From positions 1 through 39,163 of the forward strand of contig JAFGIS010000420.1 in the NCBI GenBank assembly GCA_016929495.1: a DNA stretch of 39,163 bases. The letters are read 5' to 3'. The translations under genes were made by a program, and so were the position numbers. The stretch is from Polyangiaceae bacterium (GTDB lineage: Bacteria > Myxococcota_A > Polyangia > Polyangiales > Polyangiaceae). The notes below the pieces were generated by a model that searched no databases, was not told the DNA's origin, and worked only from the letters and a program-made list of their open reading frames with translations. Below are positions 15,213-22,904 of this stretch, piece by piece. How positions within the stretch are numbered: the first letter of the stretch is position 1; the number at the start of each line of letters is the position of its first letter.

Positions 15213-16259
15213 ATGAACCAGCGAAAAAAGGAACTGCTGCACGAGCCGATCGAACACATCGACATGAAACCGATCGATGTGTCTCGCCTGGTGGACGGCA
15301 TGCAGCGCATGGCGTTCACCGCACGCGACCTGTCCACAGCGGCTCGTTGTTTCGAGCTGATGCTGAAGGACAAGGACTGTGGCGTGTTTCTGGGCGTCGC
15401 CGGCAGCCTGGTGAGCGCGGGTCTCAAGCAGGTCATTGTCGACATGGTCGACTGCAACATGGTCGATGCGATCGTCTCGACCGGCGCCATCATCGTGGAT
15501 CAGGATTTCTTCGAGGGGCTCGGCTTCCGGCACTACGTCGGGACCAAATACGTCGATGACGAGGAGCTCAGGCAACTCGCCGTCGACCGCATCTACGATA
15601 CGTTCATCGACGAGGAGGAGCTCAAGCAGTGCGACATGACCGTCGCGAAGATCGCGGCATCCCTTCCCCCACGTGCCTACAGCTCCCGTGAGTTCATCCG
15701 GGAGATGGGACGCCACCTCGATGCGCATGGCAAAGACGAGAACTCGATCGTGCACGCGTGCTACCGCAAGGGGGTCCCCATCTTCTGCCCGGCTTTCTCC
15801 GATTGCTCCGCAGGCTTCGGGCTCGTGCATCACCAGTGGAACAGCCAGGGCGAGGTGGTGCGAATCGACTCCGTGAAGGACTTCCTCGAGCTCACGCGGC
15901 TCAAGGTGGAGCTGCCCGCCACGGGGATCTTCCTGGTCGGCGGCGGCGTGCCCAAGAACTTCATCCAGGACACGGTCGTCTGCGGTGAGGTGCTCGGCTA
16001 CGACACACCGCTGCATCGCTACGCGGTGCAAATCACCGTGGCGGACGAGCGCGACGGAGGCCTCTCCGGCTCGACGCTGAAGGAAGCCCACTCTTGGGGC
16101 AAAGTCGACACGGCGCACGAGCAGATGGTCTACGCGGAGGCGACGGTCGCCCTGCCGCTCATCTTCGGATACGGCTACCATCGGGGCGCCTGGAGAGAGC
16201 GCCCAGAGCGGCGGCTGTCGGAGCGACTCGACGCCGGGCCTGCTACCGCCAAGCCGTAG
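15213..16259 (+). CDS. Deoxyhypusine synthase-like enzyme
   Basis: A 348-aa member of the deoxyhypusine synthase family, which uses NAD to move an aminobutyl group from spermidine to an acceptor through a Lys-imine. The catalytic Lys is conserved: K297 in EAHSWGKVD corresponds to the SWGK motif of eukaryotic enzymes. Other family segments are the NAD-site VAGSLVSAGLKQVIVDMVD, VSTGAIIVDQD and FCPAFSDCSAG. Bacteria lack eIF5A, so the acceptor is unlikely to be a protein lysine; an amine acceptor such as putrescine (giving homospermidine) or a related polyamine reaction is more plausible by analogy with plant homospermidine synthase. No other polyamine gene is adjacent. ATG 15213 has AAGGGG upstream; the longer frame adds an unlikely Arg-rich lead. 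Confidence 0.88.
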   Translation: MNQRKKELLHEPIEHIDMKPIDVSRLVDGMQRMAFTARDLSTAARCFELMLKDKDCGVFLGVAGSLVSAGLKQVIVDMVDCNMVDAIVSTGAIIVDQDFFEGLGFRHYVGTKYVDDEELRQLAVDRIYDTFIDEEELKQCDMTVAKIAASLPPRAYSSREFIREMGRHLDAHGKDENSIVHACYRKGVPIFCPAFSDCSAGFGLVHHQWNSQGEVVRIDSVKDFLELTRLKVELPATGIFLVGGGVPKNFIQDTVVCGEVLGYDTPLHRYAVQITVADERDGGLSGSTLKEAHSWGKVDTAHEQMVYAEATVALPLIFGYGYHRGAWRERPERRLSERLDAGPATAKP

Positions 16260-16322
16260 CGAGCCAGCACCCCCGCTGGGCTGCGTGTCCCGCCAGCGAG
16301 CCGACGGCAAATTGCATGGACT

Positions 16323-16350
16323 GCGCTCCGGGCTCCGGTCCCCGGAGCGC
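16323..16350 (+). terminator. GC-rich hairpin after the deoxyhypusine-synthase-like gene
   Basis: GCGCTCCGGG (16323-16332) pairs perfectly with CCCGGAGCGC (16341-16350) around an eight-base loop, 63 bases past the stop. There is no T-run, as is usual for such hairpins in very GC-rich genomes. It plausibly ends the upstream transcript. Confidence 0.5.
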
Positions 16351-16403
16351 GCAGACTCGTCGAACTCGACAACGGCTCCGCTCAGGTTTAGGCTGCGATC
16401 GCC

Positions 16404-16727
16404 GTGTTCCGGCAGGACTTCATCAAACGCCAGATAGAGCAGTTTGGCCAGGCGCTCGCGGCAATCGCTGGCAGAAGGACCGATGGGCAGCTCGAGCAGG
16501 CGCTGCGCGAGGCCCGGCAGGCGTACGTGACGCTCGGGATCGATCCCAGCTACCTTCGCCTCGACACGCGCTCGCTCGTACACCTGGTCGGACGCGGGCC
16601 GAGGCTCACCGCGCTGTGCGATCTGCTCGAGGAGGAAGCGCTGTCACACGAGGCACTCGGCGAGATGTCGGCAGCCGAACAGCGACGCGCGCGTGCTTCG
16701 GAGCTGCGCGCGCTGGACCGCGAGTGA
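16404..16727 (+). CDS. Small helical protein, possibly truncated by a frameshift
   Basis: A 107-aa protein starting at GTG 16404. It opens with FRQDFIKRQIEQFGQALAAI, the style of N-terminus seen in small conserved helical proteins of the DUF6483 type (MFxxDYIxRxIEQLG), and continues with an Ala/Leu/Glu-rich helical body (LEQALREARQAYVTLGI; LCDLLEEEALSHEALGEM; AEQRRARASELRAL). It stops soon after what looks like a TPR-like helix. The + strand stays open in another frame from 16693 to 16911 with similar helical character, so the intact protein may have been about 165 residues long. No role can be assigned; there is no membrane segment or catalytic motif. Confidence 0.65.
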   Translation: MFRQDFIKRQIEQFGQALAAIAGRRTDGQLEQALREARQAYVTLGIDPSYLRLDTRSLVHLVGRGPRLTALCDLLEEEALSHEALGEMSAAEQRRARASELRALDRE

Positions 16728-16911
16728 GCATCTGGCCGAGGGACTGGCAAGGTGCTTGGCGTCGCTGGTTGACGGCGCTGTGCCGCTCGGACGCGGCCGG
16801 CTTCGGGCCTTGCTCATCGAGACGATCGACACGGCTCGAGCGGCACAGTCACCGATCTACCCGGTGTTTCGCGAAGCTAGGTTTCGTCGCGACCTCGAAG
16901 GGGTTCGCTGA
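16728..16911 (+). other. Possible out-of-frame continuation of the preceding small gene
   Basis: In a frame shifted by one base relative to the gene ending at 16727, the sequence reads HLAEGLARCLASLVDGAVPL and then RLRALLIETIDTARAAQSPI before a TGA at 16909-16911. Codons look GC-rich in third position and the peptide is helical, so it resembles the missing C-terminal part of a small helical protein. An overlapping GTG (16693) could also start it as a separate 72-aa protein. Sequencing error, real frameshift and overlapping gene cannot be separated here. Confidence 0.3.
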
Positions 16912-16951
16912 GGCGGCCGGACCTCGACGGCGGGCGGGCTCCCGGTAGCGT

Positions 16952-17500
16952 TCAACGTTCGAGGGTCAGCTGACGTTCACCGTCGAGCTGATCCAGCAGC
17001 TTCTGCGCCCGTTCGGGCGTCAACCGGAACCACTCGGTGAGCTGGTGGATGAGCGCTTCCTCCTCGTCAGCAAGCGACGTGTCGGCGAGCGCTACGGCTG
17101 CGGCCAAGGTGAAGGCGGCTTCGGCCTCGGCCGGCGTGTCCGCCAGCTCCTCGGAGATGCGCCAGAGCCTGTTGTCGCGCCCCTCGGCAGCCAGACGCTT
17201 GGCGTACGTTTCGATCATCACGTTGATCGTGCCGGCGTGCAGCACGTCGTTGGTGAGCCCGCGGACCGCTCCGCGCATGACGTCACGTTCTTCCTCGGTG
17301 ATCTGTCCGTCCGCGGACATCATGAGGAACATGACCTCTGCGAGGGCATCGACTCGGGTCACTGCGGCACGTTCTTGCGGATTGAGCAGATTCATCCGGG
17401 CAAGCGTCTCGTAGGCCGATGACTCGACGAGGCTCGGTCGGCGTCCGCTTCGGAGCAAAGCGTCTCGTAGGCGCATAATGGTGCGGGTCTCGACCCTCAT
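16952..17500 (-). CDS. TerB-like domain protein
   Basis: A 182-aa protein with two copies of the acidic helical motif of TerB/DjlA-type domains: VMFLMMSADGQITEEERDVM (about residues 55-75) and AAVALADTSLADEEEALIHQL (about 138-158). The Asp/Glu residues in these loops could bind a metal ion. It has no signal peptide or membrane segment, so it is probably cytoplasmic, and no J domain, unlike the DjlA-like protein encoded at 7527. ATG 17500 is chosen over the upstream ATG 17563, whose extra residues look like leader sequence. It converges on the small helical gene and is divergent from the following gene. Function is unknown; TerB domains occur in stress-related membrane complexes. Confidence 0.75.
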   Translation of the reverse strand: MRVETRTIMRLRDALLRSGRRPSLVESSAYETLARMNLLNPQERAAVTRVDALAEVMFLMMSADGQITEEERDVMRGAVRGLTNDVLHAGTINVMIETYAKRLAAEGRDNRLWRISEELADTPAEAEAAFTLAAAVALADTSLADEEEALIHQLTEWFRLTPERAQKLLDQLDGERQLTLER

Positions 17501-17770
17501 ACTCGACAAAGTACACGGCCGACCGAGGCCCTGACTACTGCGAATCGCTGGAGCGACAAACACTTTGCCGCCACGGGATCAGTACGCAGATACCCTAGCT
17601 GGTCGAGCGGCCGAGCGGCGAACGCCCATGTCGCGACCAGAGCAACGACACGGGGGTACCGCCGGTCAGATCGGTGGGAAGCGCCGTGTTTTTTGACGAG
17701 CTCGCCTGGTCGGGGGCCTCGAAATACCCGTCGCCTCAATCAACTCGCGGTACTAGCGTCTCGTCGCGCC

Positions 17771-18472
17771 ATGGCAAACGAACAGGTCGATGCGAAACGA
17801 ACGACAACCACCAGCCCTACCGTCAGTGTCGCCGTTGCTGTGCCCGCGGCGGTGGTCCTGGTCGGAGCTGCGCTCACGCTCGGGTTCCTCGCGGGGCGCT
17901 GGGACGCCAAGCGCCACGCGCCCGTCCCGACCGTTGTGGACGCCAAGAGCCGCAAGCTCGCCTACGGTTTCGAAGCTGGGTCTGAAGGCTGGACCGTGCT
18001 AGCCGTGGCGGGGTCACGAGCGTTCAGGCAGGCCAAGGCGTCGACCGAGCAGGCCAAACAGGACAAAGGCTCGCTCAAGCTCGACACCGAGCTCGTGGCG
18101 GGCGACGCAGAGAAGAGCCAGGGCGAGGCGTTCGTGAAGCTCTCCACGCCCACCGACCTCTTGGGCAAGAGAATCACTGCCTCGGTATTCGCCAGCGCTG
18201 GCGCGGCGGGCGATGACGCGAAGCCGAATGGTCTCCAGCTGTTTGCCAGAGACGAGCGCAGCCAGTCGATCTACGGCACCTGGTACAACGTTCGGGAAGA
18301 AGAGTGGACGGAGCTAGAGATCATCTTGACCGGCGCCGAACCCACGGGCGGCTACATGGACGCCGAGTTCGATCCGCACAAGGTTGTGGAAGTCGGCATC
18401 AAGATGGGCACAGGCGCGGGCTCCGGCAGCACGTTCACCGGTCCCGTGTACGTCGACGAGGTGGTCTGGTAG
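17771..18472 (+). CDS. Membrane-anchored protein with carbohydrate-binding-like domain
   Basis: A 233-aa protein. Residues 1-16 are polar, a single membrane segment lies at about 18-41 (VSVAVAVPAAVVLVGAALTLGFLAG), and the rest is extracytoplasmic. From about 62 the sequence reads YGFEAGSEGWTVLAVAGSRAF, then AFVKLSTPTDLLGKRITASVFA, LQLFARDERSQSIYGTWYNV, WTELEIILTG and GPVYVDEVVW. That is the order of strands in galactose-binding/CBM11-type jelly rolls: 'FE..-GW' at the start and 'VYVDDV-W' at the end. It probably binds polysaccharide or coat material at the cell surface. ATG 17771 is chosen because upstream residues are Arg-rich and precede the membrane anchor. There is no catalytic domain. 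Confidence 0.75.
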   Translation: MANEQVDAKRTTTTSPTVSVAVAVPAAVVLVGAALTLGFLAGRWDAKRHAPVPTVVDAKSRKLAYGFEAGSEGWTVLAVAGSRAFRQAKASTEQAKQDKGSLKLDTELVAGDAEKSQGEAFVKLSTPTDLLGKRITASVFASAGAAGDDAKPNGLQLFARDERSQSIYGTWYNVREEEWTELEIILTGAEPTGGYMDAEFDPHKVVEVGIKMGTGAGSGSTFTGPVYVDEVVW

Positions 18473-18502
18473 CCGTCGTGGCGAGCTCGCCCCACCCCGC
18501 CC

Positions 18503-19051
18503 TCACGGAGGCGGACGCGGTCCCGGCTCGGATGGGAGGCCAAGGAACGTGTGCGCATGCTTGGTCAGCGTCATCACGTTCGGCGTGCCCGCTGTGTAGC
18601 GCATGTCGTCCACCAGCGACTTGATGATGTAGATCCCCATGCCGCGTTCGTGGGGCATGCTCAGATCCGGTGGGGGCACCGAATCGAGGTCGAGCGCCCT
18701 ACCCGTGTCGCGCACCTCGACCGTGACTTCGTCCGCGGTCCACGACAGCTCAAGCTCCACGAACCCCGGCGCGCGGCCAGCGTACGCGTGAATGACGCTG
18801 TTGTTGAAGGCCTCTCCCACGGCGGAAACGAGCTCGTTCGTGAACCGTTCGAGCTCCTGAATCGCAGGGCCCCGTGCCCGTCGACCGAGCACCCTGCAGA
18901 CAGCCGCCACGGCACCACAGATCAGCTCACGATAGGCCAGAGCTGCTGGGACGCTGAAGACTACGGGTCCGGACATCAATCCGCTGAGGGGTTGGCGTGT
19001 GACGTCGTCAGCGACGACTGACCCACCAAGGCGTGGGTAGTCTTCTAGCAT
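18503..19051 (-). CDS. RsbW-like anti-sigma factor serine kinase
   Basis: A 182-aa GHKL-type ATPase of the RsbW/SpoIIAB class. The N-box is SAVGEAFNNSVIHAY with E80 and N84, the G1 box is DTGRALD (D115) and the G2 box ERGMGIYIIKSLVDDM. In this family the protein binds a sigma factor and phosphorylates an anti-anti-sigma (STAS) partner. No STAS gene is adjacent, so its partners lie elsewhere or it regulates another target. It is a close paralogue of the protein encoded at 32700-33230: FSVPAALAYRELICGAV matches VRVPAGLAYREL-type sequence and the N-boxes are nearly identical. It is divergent from the sugar transferase gene; control of the polysaccharide locus is a plausible inference. Confidence 0.85.
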   Translation of the reverse strand: MLEDYPRLGGSVVADDVTRQPLSGLMSGPVVFSVPAALAYRELICGAVAAVCRVLGRRARGPAIQELERFTNELVSAVGEAFNNSVIHAYAGRAPGFVELELSWTADEVTVEVRDTGRALDLDSVPPPDLSMPHERGMGIYIIKSLVDDMRYTAGTPNVMTLTKHAHTFLGLPSEPGPRPPP

Positions 19052-19366
19052 GTCCAGTCCCGGCCGCGAGGTGCTCTTCGTCGCGGGCCGCAGCAGGTGT
19101 GCGCGTCATCGTCGCCACGTGGCTGCAGCGGATTGAGCCTGCCTCTCGGATGCGTGGAAGCGACGTGCCACAGGCCTTCTTTGGTTGGCCAGGCGGCCGC
19201 CGCTTGTGGCGCTGTGTCTGAAGCTAAGCGCGTGCGGCCGACAAGATGCGCAGGTATATGATCTTGCGGCGGTCCAGCCTGCTGCCTGCCGGCTAGTCGT
19301 CTGCCGCCATGGGTCAACCTCCCTGTACGTGACCGAGGGTCAGCCTCGGGCCCATCGCCGCCAACC
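19052..19366. other. 315-base divergent promoter gap
   Basis: Lies between the RsbW-like gene (reverse) and the sugar transferase (forward), so it should carry both promoters. I see no convincing open frame, strong hairpin or recognisable operator in it. Confidence 0.4.
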
Positions 19367-20101
19367 ATGCCTCCGCTCAGCGTTCGCATCGTCAAGCGCA
19401 CCATCGACGTTGTCGCTAGTGTCGTTGGGCTGGTCATCACCGGGCCGTTCTTCCCGCTCGTCGCATGCGCGATTGCTTTGGACTCGCGCGGTCCGGTGTT
19501 CTTCCGCCAACAGCGCGCCAAAGGGTTGGCACGTGGCGTTCCGATCGAGCCAGGCCGACCCCCGGTGTGCACTGAGTTCACGATCATCAAGTTCCGCACC
19601 ATGCGTCAGGACGCGGAAGCCAAGACCGGAGCGGTTCTGGCCACGGAGAACGACCCGCGAACGACTCGGGTCGGTCGTCTTCTGCGCAAGACGCGCATCG
19701 ACGAGCTACCGCAACTTTGGAACGTGCTGAAGGGTGACATGAGTCTGGTGGGGCCACGCCCCGAACGGCCCGAGATCATCGCGAACCTGGCGCTGGCCAT
19801 CCCGTTCTTCGAGGAGCGTATGCGGGACGTGAAGCCGGGACTTACGGGCATCGCACAGGTGCACCTCGGCTACACGGGCGCGATCGGGGAGAAGAGCGCG
19901 CTTGCACCGTTTCGTCACGACTTGCAGAACCCGTTCAAGCTCGAGGGCGCCGAAGGTGCTCTGGCCGATGATCTCAGGGCGAAGCTTTTGTACGATCTCG
20001 CCTACGCGGCATCGCTCGAGCGGTTCTCCGTGTTTCTGAGAACCGAACTCGCGGTGCTCATCCGGACGCCGTGGATCATGGTGAGCGGGACGGGGCACTA
20101 G
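19367..20101 (+). CDS. Initiating sugar-phosphate transferase (polyprenol-linked)
   Basis: A 244-aa bacterial sugar transferase (WcaJ/PssY C-terminal domain class) that would load the first sugar phosphate of a polysaccharide repeat onto undecaprenyl phosphate at the inner membrane. An N-terminal membrane hairpin lies at about 12-35 ([20 protein letters not shown]). Family motifs follow: [43 protein letters not shown] and [10 protein letters not shown], with the catalytic Asp/Glu pair expected in RIDELPQ. The usual N-terminal four-helix part of large versions is absent, so it is the short PssY-like form. It opens the polysaccharide region and is followed by a long palindrome-rich gap. Confidence 0.93.
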   Translation: MPPLSVRIVKRTIDVVASVVGLVITGPFFPLVACAIALDSRGPVFFRQQRAKGLARGVPIEPGRPPVCTEFTIIKFRTMRQDAEAKTGAVLATENDPRTTRVGRLLRKTRIDELPQLWNVLKGDMSLVGPRPERPEIIANLALAIPFFEERMRDVKPGLTGIAQVHLGYTGAIGEKSALAPFRHDLQNPFKLEGAEGALADDLRAKLLYDLAYAASLERFSVFLRTELAVLIRTPWIMVSGTGH

Positions 20102-20117
20102 TAGCGTCAATGGGGCA

Positions 20118-20147
20118 CGAAAGTCGTTCTATTTGAGTCGACTTTCG
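20118..20147 (+). terminator. Hairpin 16 bases after the sugar transferase stop
   Basis: CGAAAGTCG (20118-20126) pairs with CGACTTTCG (20139-20147) around a 12-base loop. Its position right after the stop codon suits a transcription end, though no T-run follows. Confidence 0.45.
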
Positions 20148-20163
20148 GAACTGATGCCTCTGG

Positions 20164-20234
20164 TCGAGAGTCGACAGCCGTGAGTCAAGAGCCCGGACGA
20201 CCGCGATTCCGGGCTCTTGACTCACGACTCTCGA
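20164..20234. repeat. Large bipartite palindrome
   Basis: The inner arms pair perfectly over 17 bases: GTGAGTCAAGAGCCCGG (20180-20196) with CCGGGCTCTTGACTCAC (20209-20225). The outer arms pair over nine more: TCGAGAGTC (20164-20172) with GACTCTCGA (20226-20234). A seven-base bulge sits on the left side only and the loop is 12 bases. The stem is far longer than a normal terminator, suggesting a structured RNA or a palindromic repeat element. Confidence 0.7.
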
Positions 20235-20586
20235 CTGCCGACGCGGGGCTCCGCCGCGTCAACCAGTACAGCCTATCAGTCGCGACCATGCCTGGTCGGG
20301 CAGGGGCGGAGCCCCGCTAGGATTCTGTCCCTCGCGCCCGTCTCCGATGGCGCCGAGTCGCCCGCCGCGCCCCGCCGCGCGTGGTTTCGTGGTCCGAGTG
20401 TCGACGAACCTGAACGTTCGGTCAGTACGGATGGGACCTGTCAGTTGGCGAGACCGCCGTCAGGGCATCCGTCTGCGGATGCGGCCCGGCGCGTCGGCGA
20501 TCGCGGGCGCATGAGGCCGGTAGTGCCTGTCGCCAAGACAGGGCACAGAAATGGCAACGCTCGCCCCGGCTCACACAGGGTGCGTT

Positions 20587-20640
20587 CGCCGCGGAATTCG
20601 ATGGCTTCACCCGCTGGAGAGGCCGTCGAATTCCGCGGCG
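20587..20640. repeat. 19-bp-stem palindrome
   Basis: CGCCGCGGAATTCGATGGC (20587-20605) pairs with GCCGTCGAATTCCGCGGCG (20622-20640), perfect except for one T-G wobble, around a 16-base loop. The outer 15 base pairs are perfect. Its left arm begins like that of the stem-loop at 22596-22651 (TTCGCCGC), so the two may belong to one dispersed element family. Confidence 0.65.
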
Positions 20641-20800
20641 GACTACGGAGACAGGGCACTAGACTGCCGCACGCGCGTGGCGTAGCTTGATGAACCACCC
20701 ATGCCTTGTGTTCCGACGTCGTGCTGCTCTCGTCCTGTGTTGGGGCCATGGCACACCTATCCTCCAGCTCACCCGACTGGCGTGAGCCAGAGTGTCCTTC

Positions 20801-22579
20801 ATGGCAGATAGCTCGGAACTCAAGAAGGGAAGCAACGGTCCGCGTTCTTCGCGAAGCCAGCCCCAGGGCGTACTCGAGATCCGGCACGCCCCCTCCGGCC
20901 ACGTGTGGTTCCAGCCGCTGACTCTGCCGCGTCTCGTGCTTGGGCGCGGTCCGCGCGCGGACGTCACTCTCGAGGACGAGACCGTCTCCTCGCCGCACGC
21001 CGAGCTCGTGCGTGGCCCCTACGGCCAATGGTGGATCCACGATCTCGGCAGCGACACCGGCACCTTCGTGCATGGACAGCGGCTCACCGAGCAGCTGTTG
21101 GCTGCCGGGGATGAGGTGACGCTGGGCGTGTTTCGACTCCGCCTGCTGAGCAAAGGCTCCGGCCAGGTCGCGCGCGCTCCCGAAAGCGGATCCCCCGGCA
21201 CGATCCGCGGAGGCTCGCTGGCCCCGTCCCCGGTTTCGTCGAAGATCCCTCCTGGCCCGACATCGAGCGCGCCGCCCCCGCCCTCCGAGAGCGTCAGTCC
21301 CACCTCGGGCAACCAGATCCGTGCGGTCCACCTGTCGCGGGTCATGGCGCTCGGCCGGGACCTGATGCAGGTGGAAGATGCGGGTGCTCGGCGTCGCATG
21401 CTGTGCCGATTCGTGGTCGGCGATGGCTTTCCTGCCGATGCCGCGGCCGTGCTGCGGGTCCAAGGCCCGAGGACCGTGCGCGCCATCGAAGGTCCGCTTC
21501 GACGTGTCGGGCCGAACCTCCCCTTGTACCTTGCCGACCAGGTTACCGGAAGGCTCTGGGAGCTTCGTCAGCCGGTATCGGCGTCGGCTCGATCCAATCG
21601 GTCCTCACGGTCGAGCAGACCTCCAAGCCACGCAGTATCGGTTTGCCCGCTGCGCATCGAAGAGGAGTTCATCGAGGCGCTCTACGTGGAGCTGCCACCC
21701 GAGTTCGGCGGACCCGAGTGGTGTTCCATGGTGGCCATGGTGGCGGAAGCCTTCCAGCAGGCTGATCTCGTCTGGGCGATGCGCTCGCACGTGCAGCAAT
21801 CCTCGAGCGTCGAACGGGAGCTCGAAATGGCCCGCCAAATCCAGCAGGGGCTCGTACCCCAGCAGGCTCGCTTCGATTCGTTGCTGCAGGAGCTGGATGT
21901 TGTCGTGGGGTTCGAGCCGTGCCAATGGGTCGGCGGAGACTACGTTGATGCCGTGCCCATGCCGGACGGCCGTGTCCTGCTGGCCATCGCGGACGTGTGC
22001 GGCAAAGGGTTTCAGGCTGCGCTCGTGGCCTCGAGTCTGCACACGCTCGTTCGCGCCACCGTTGACATGGACCGGCCGCTTCCCGAGTTGGTCCACCGCA
22101 TCAACCGCCACATGTGTCGCTACCTCCCCGACCACGTGTTCGTGACGATGCTCTGCGTGGCTACGGACCTGACCACCGGCGAGCTCGAGGTGGTTTCTGC
22201 GGGACATCCTCCGGCGCTCATCGCGGAGCCGTCGGGTCGAGTCTGGTCACTCGATGTGGGGCACAACATCGGGCTCGGGATCGTGGACGCCGAGATCACG
22301 TCGGGGACCTATTCACTAGGACCCGACCAGGTGCTGCTTCTCTACACCGATGGGCTCACGGAGGCCGTAGACGAACATGGAGTGGTGCTCGGAACCGAGC
22401 GTCTGGCGCTTATGTTCTCACGGGTCGCCTCGATGCACGCCGGCCGCGGGACGCACGCGATGAGGGAGGCGCTGCTCACCGCGCTCCGAGGGTTCAGGGG
22501 GTCATTGTTGGCGAACGACGACAGTACGTTCCTGTTGGCGAGGAGGCGGGTGTCGTTGTGTCCACCGGCGCGACGGTGA
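20801..22579 (+). CDS. FHA domain-PP2C (SpoIIE/RsbU-type) serine phosphatase
   Basis: A 592-aa signalling protein. An FHA domain at about 20-115 (LVLGRGPRADVTLEDETVSS; HAELVRG; GTFVHGQRL) would bind phosphothreonine proteins. A Ser/Pro-rich linker (about 125-165) leads to a GAF-like sensor region (about 170-345). A helical linker ERELEMARQIQQGLVPQ, typical of RsbU-type proteins, precedes the SpoIIE-type PP2C domain (about 380-590) with metal-site motifs GGDYVDAV, IADVCGKGFQAA and LLLYTDGLTEA. In partner-switching systems such phosphatases dephosphorylate a STAS protein and so oppose RsbW kinases; two RsbW-like genes lie in this window. ATG 20801 is preferred to GTG 20792, three codons upstream. 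It is cytoplasmic, with no membrane segment. Confidence 0.9.
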   Translation: MADSSELKKGSNGPRSSRSQPQGVLEIRHAPSGHVWFQPLTLPRLVLGRGPRADVTLEDETVSSPHAELVRGPYGQWWIHDLGSDTGTFVHGQRLTEQLLAAGDEVTLGVFRLRLLSKGSGQVARAPESGSPGTIRGGSLAPSPVSSKIPPGPTSSAPPPPSESVSPTSGNQIRAVHLSRVMALGRDLMQVEDAGARRRMLCRFVVGDGFPADAAAVLRVQGPRTVRAIEGPLRRVGPNLPLYLADQVTGRLWELRQPVSASARSNRSSRSSRPPSHAVSVCPLRIEEEFIEALYVELPPEFGGPEWCSMVAMVAEAFQQADLVWAMRSHVQQSSSVERELEMARQIQQGLVPQQARFDSLLQELDVVVGFEPCQWVGGDYVDAVPMPDGRVLLAIADVCGKGFQAALVASSLHTLVRATVDMDRPLPELVHRINRHMCRYLPDHVFVTMLCVATDLTTGELEVVSAGHPPALIAEPSGRVWSLDVGHNIGLGIVDAEITSGTYSLGPDQVLLLYTDGLTEAVDEHGVVLGTERLALMFSRVASMHAGRGTHAMREALLTALRGFRGSLLANDDSTFLLARRRVSLCPPARR

Positions 22580-22904
22580 GGCAGATGCCCCGTGATTCGC
22601 CGCAGAACGGATGGCCTCGAATCGGGCGAAGCCGCCGAGCTCTGCGGCGAACGCCCCCGGTCTGGAGCCAACACGGGGTGCTTGGTCTGTCGCTCTGGGC
22701 GGATTCTGGTCCAGCGCGCGCGGCCGAGCACCCCCGGGGCGCTGTCGTGACAATCCAGACTATTCCTGAACCGTTCCGTCGAGTTGCCGGGCTGCGAGCC
22801 CCCAGGCTCGGCGCGGAAGGTCACCAAGCCGGCCCCCCAAACCTACGAGGTCCCCCCTTGAAAGTACTGGACAGACAGGAACGCTAGGTGTAGCTTTTCA
22901 CGCT
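22580..22904. other. 325-base gap before the sorting-tail protein
   Basis: No gene is seen. It contains the stem-loop at 22596-22651. A TTGAAA at 22858-22863 lies 41 bases before the next start, in the right place for a -35 element, but no good -10 sequence follows at the expected distance. The local base composition close to the next gene is lower in GC than most of the window. Confidence 0.4.
22596..22651 (+). terminator. Stem-loop after the FHA-PP2C gene
   Basis: TTCGCCGCAGA (22596-22606) pairs perfectly with TCTGCGGCGAA (22641-22651), starting 17 bases after the stop. The 34-base loop can fold further (GCCTCGAATCGGGCGAAGCCG is partly self-complementary in pieces). It could end the phosphatase transcript, or belong to the same palindrome family as 20587-20640. 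Confidence 0.4.

Larger units (their letters stand above)
20102..20800. other. 699-base palindrome-rich gap
   Basis: No convincing gene: the open frames here are Arg/Pro/Ser-rich and cross the palindromes. It holds at least three strong stem-loops (listed separately), short GC hairpins near 20238-20260 (GACGCGG...CCGCGTC) and 20305-20318 (GGGGCGGAGCCCC), and a repeated ACAGGGCAC word near 20539 and 20650. It may contain the transcript end of the sugar transferase, the promoter of the phosphatase gene, and a dispersed palindromic element or small RNA. Confidence 0.5.

Noticed and set aside
14844-16583. 579-residue reverse open frame
   Set aside because: Antisense to the deoxyhypusine-synthase-like gene and its leader; a typical long shadow frame of GC-rich DNA.
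20217-20690. 157-residue forward open frame in the palindrome-rich gap
   Set aside because: Arg/Pro/Ser-rich, runs through the arms of two palindromes, and shows no domain or start context.
20441-21463. 340-residue reverse open frame
   Set aside because: Overlaps the FHA domain coding sequence on the other strand and has no recognisable features.
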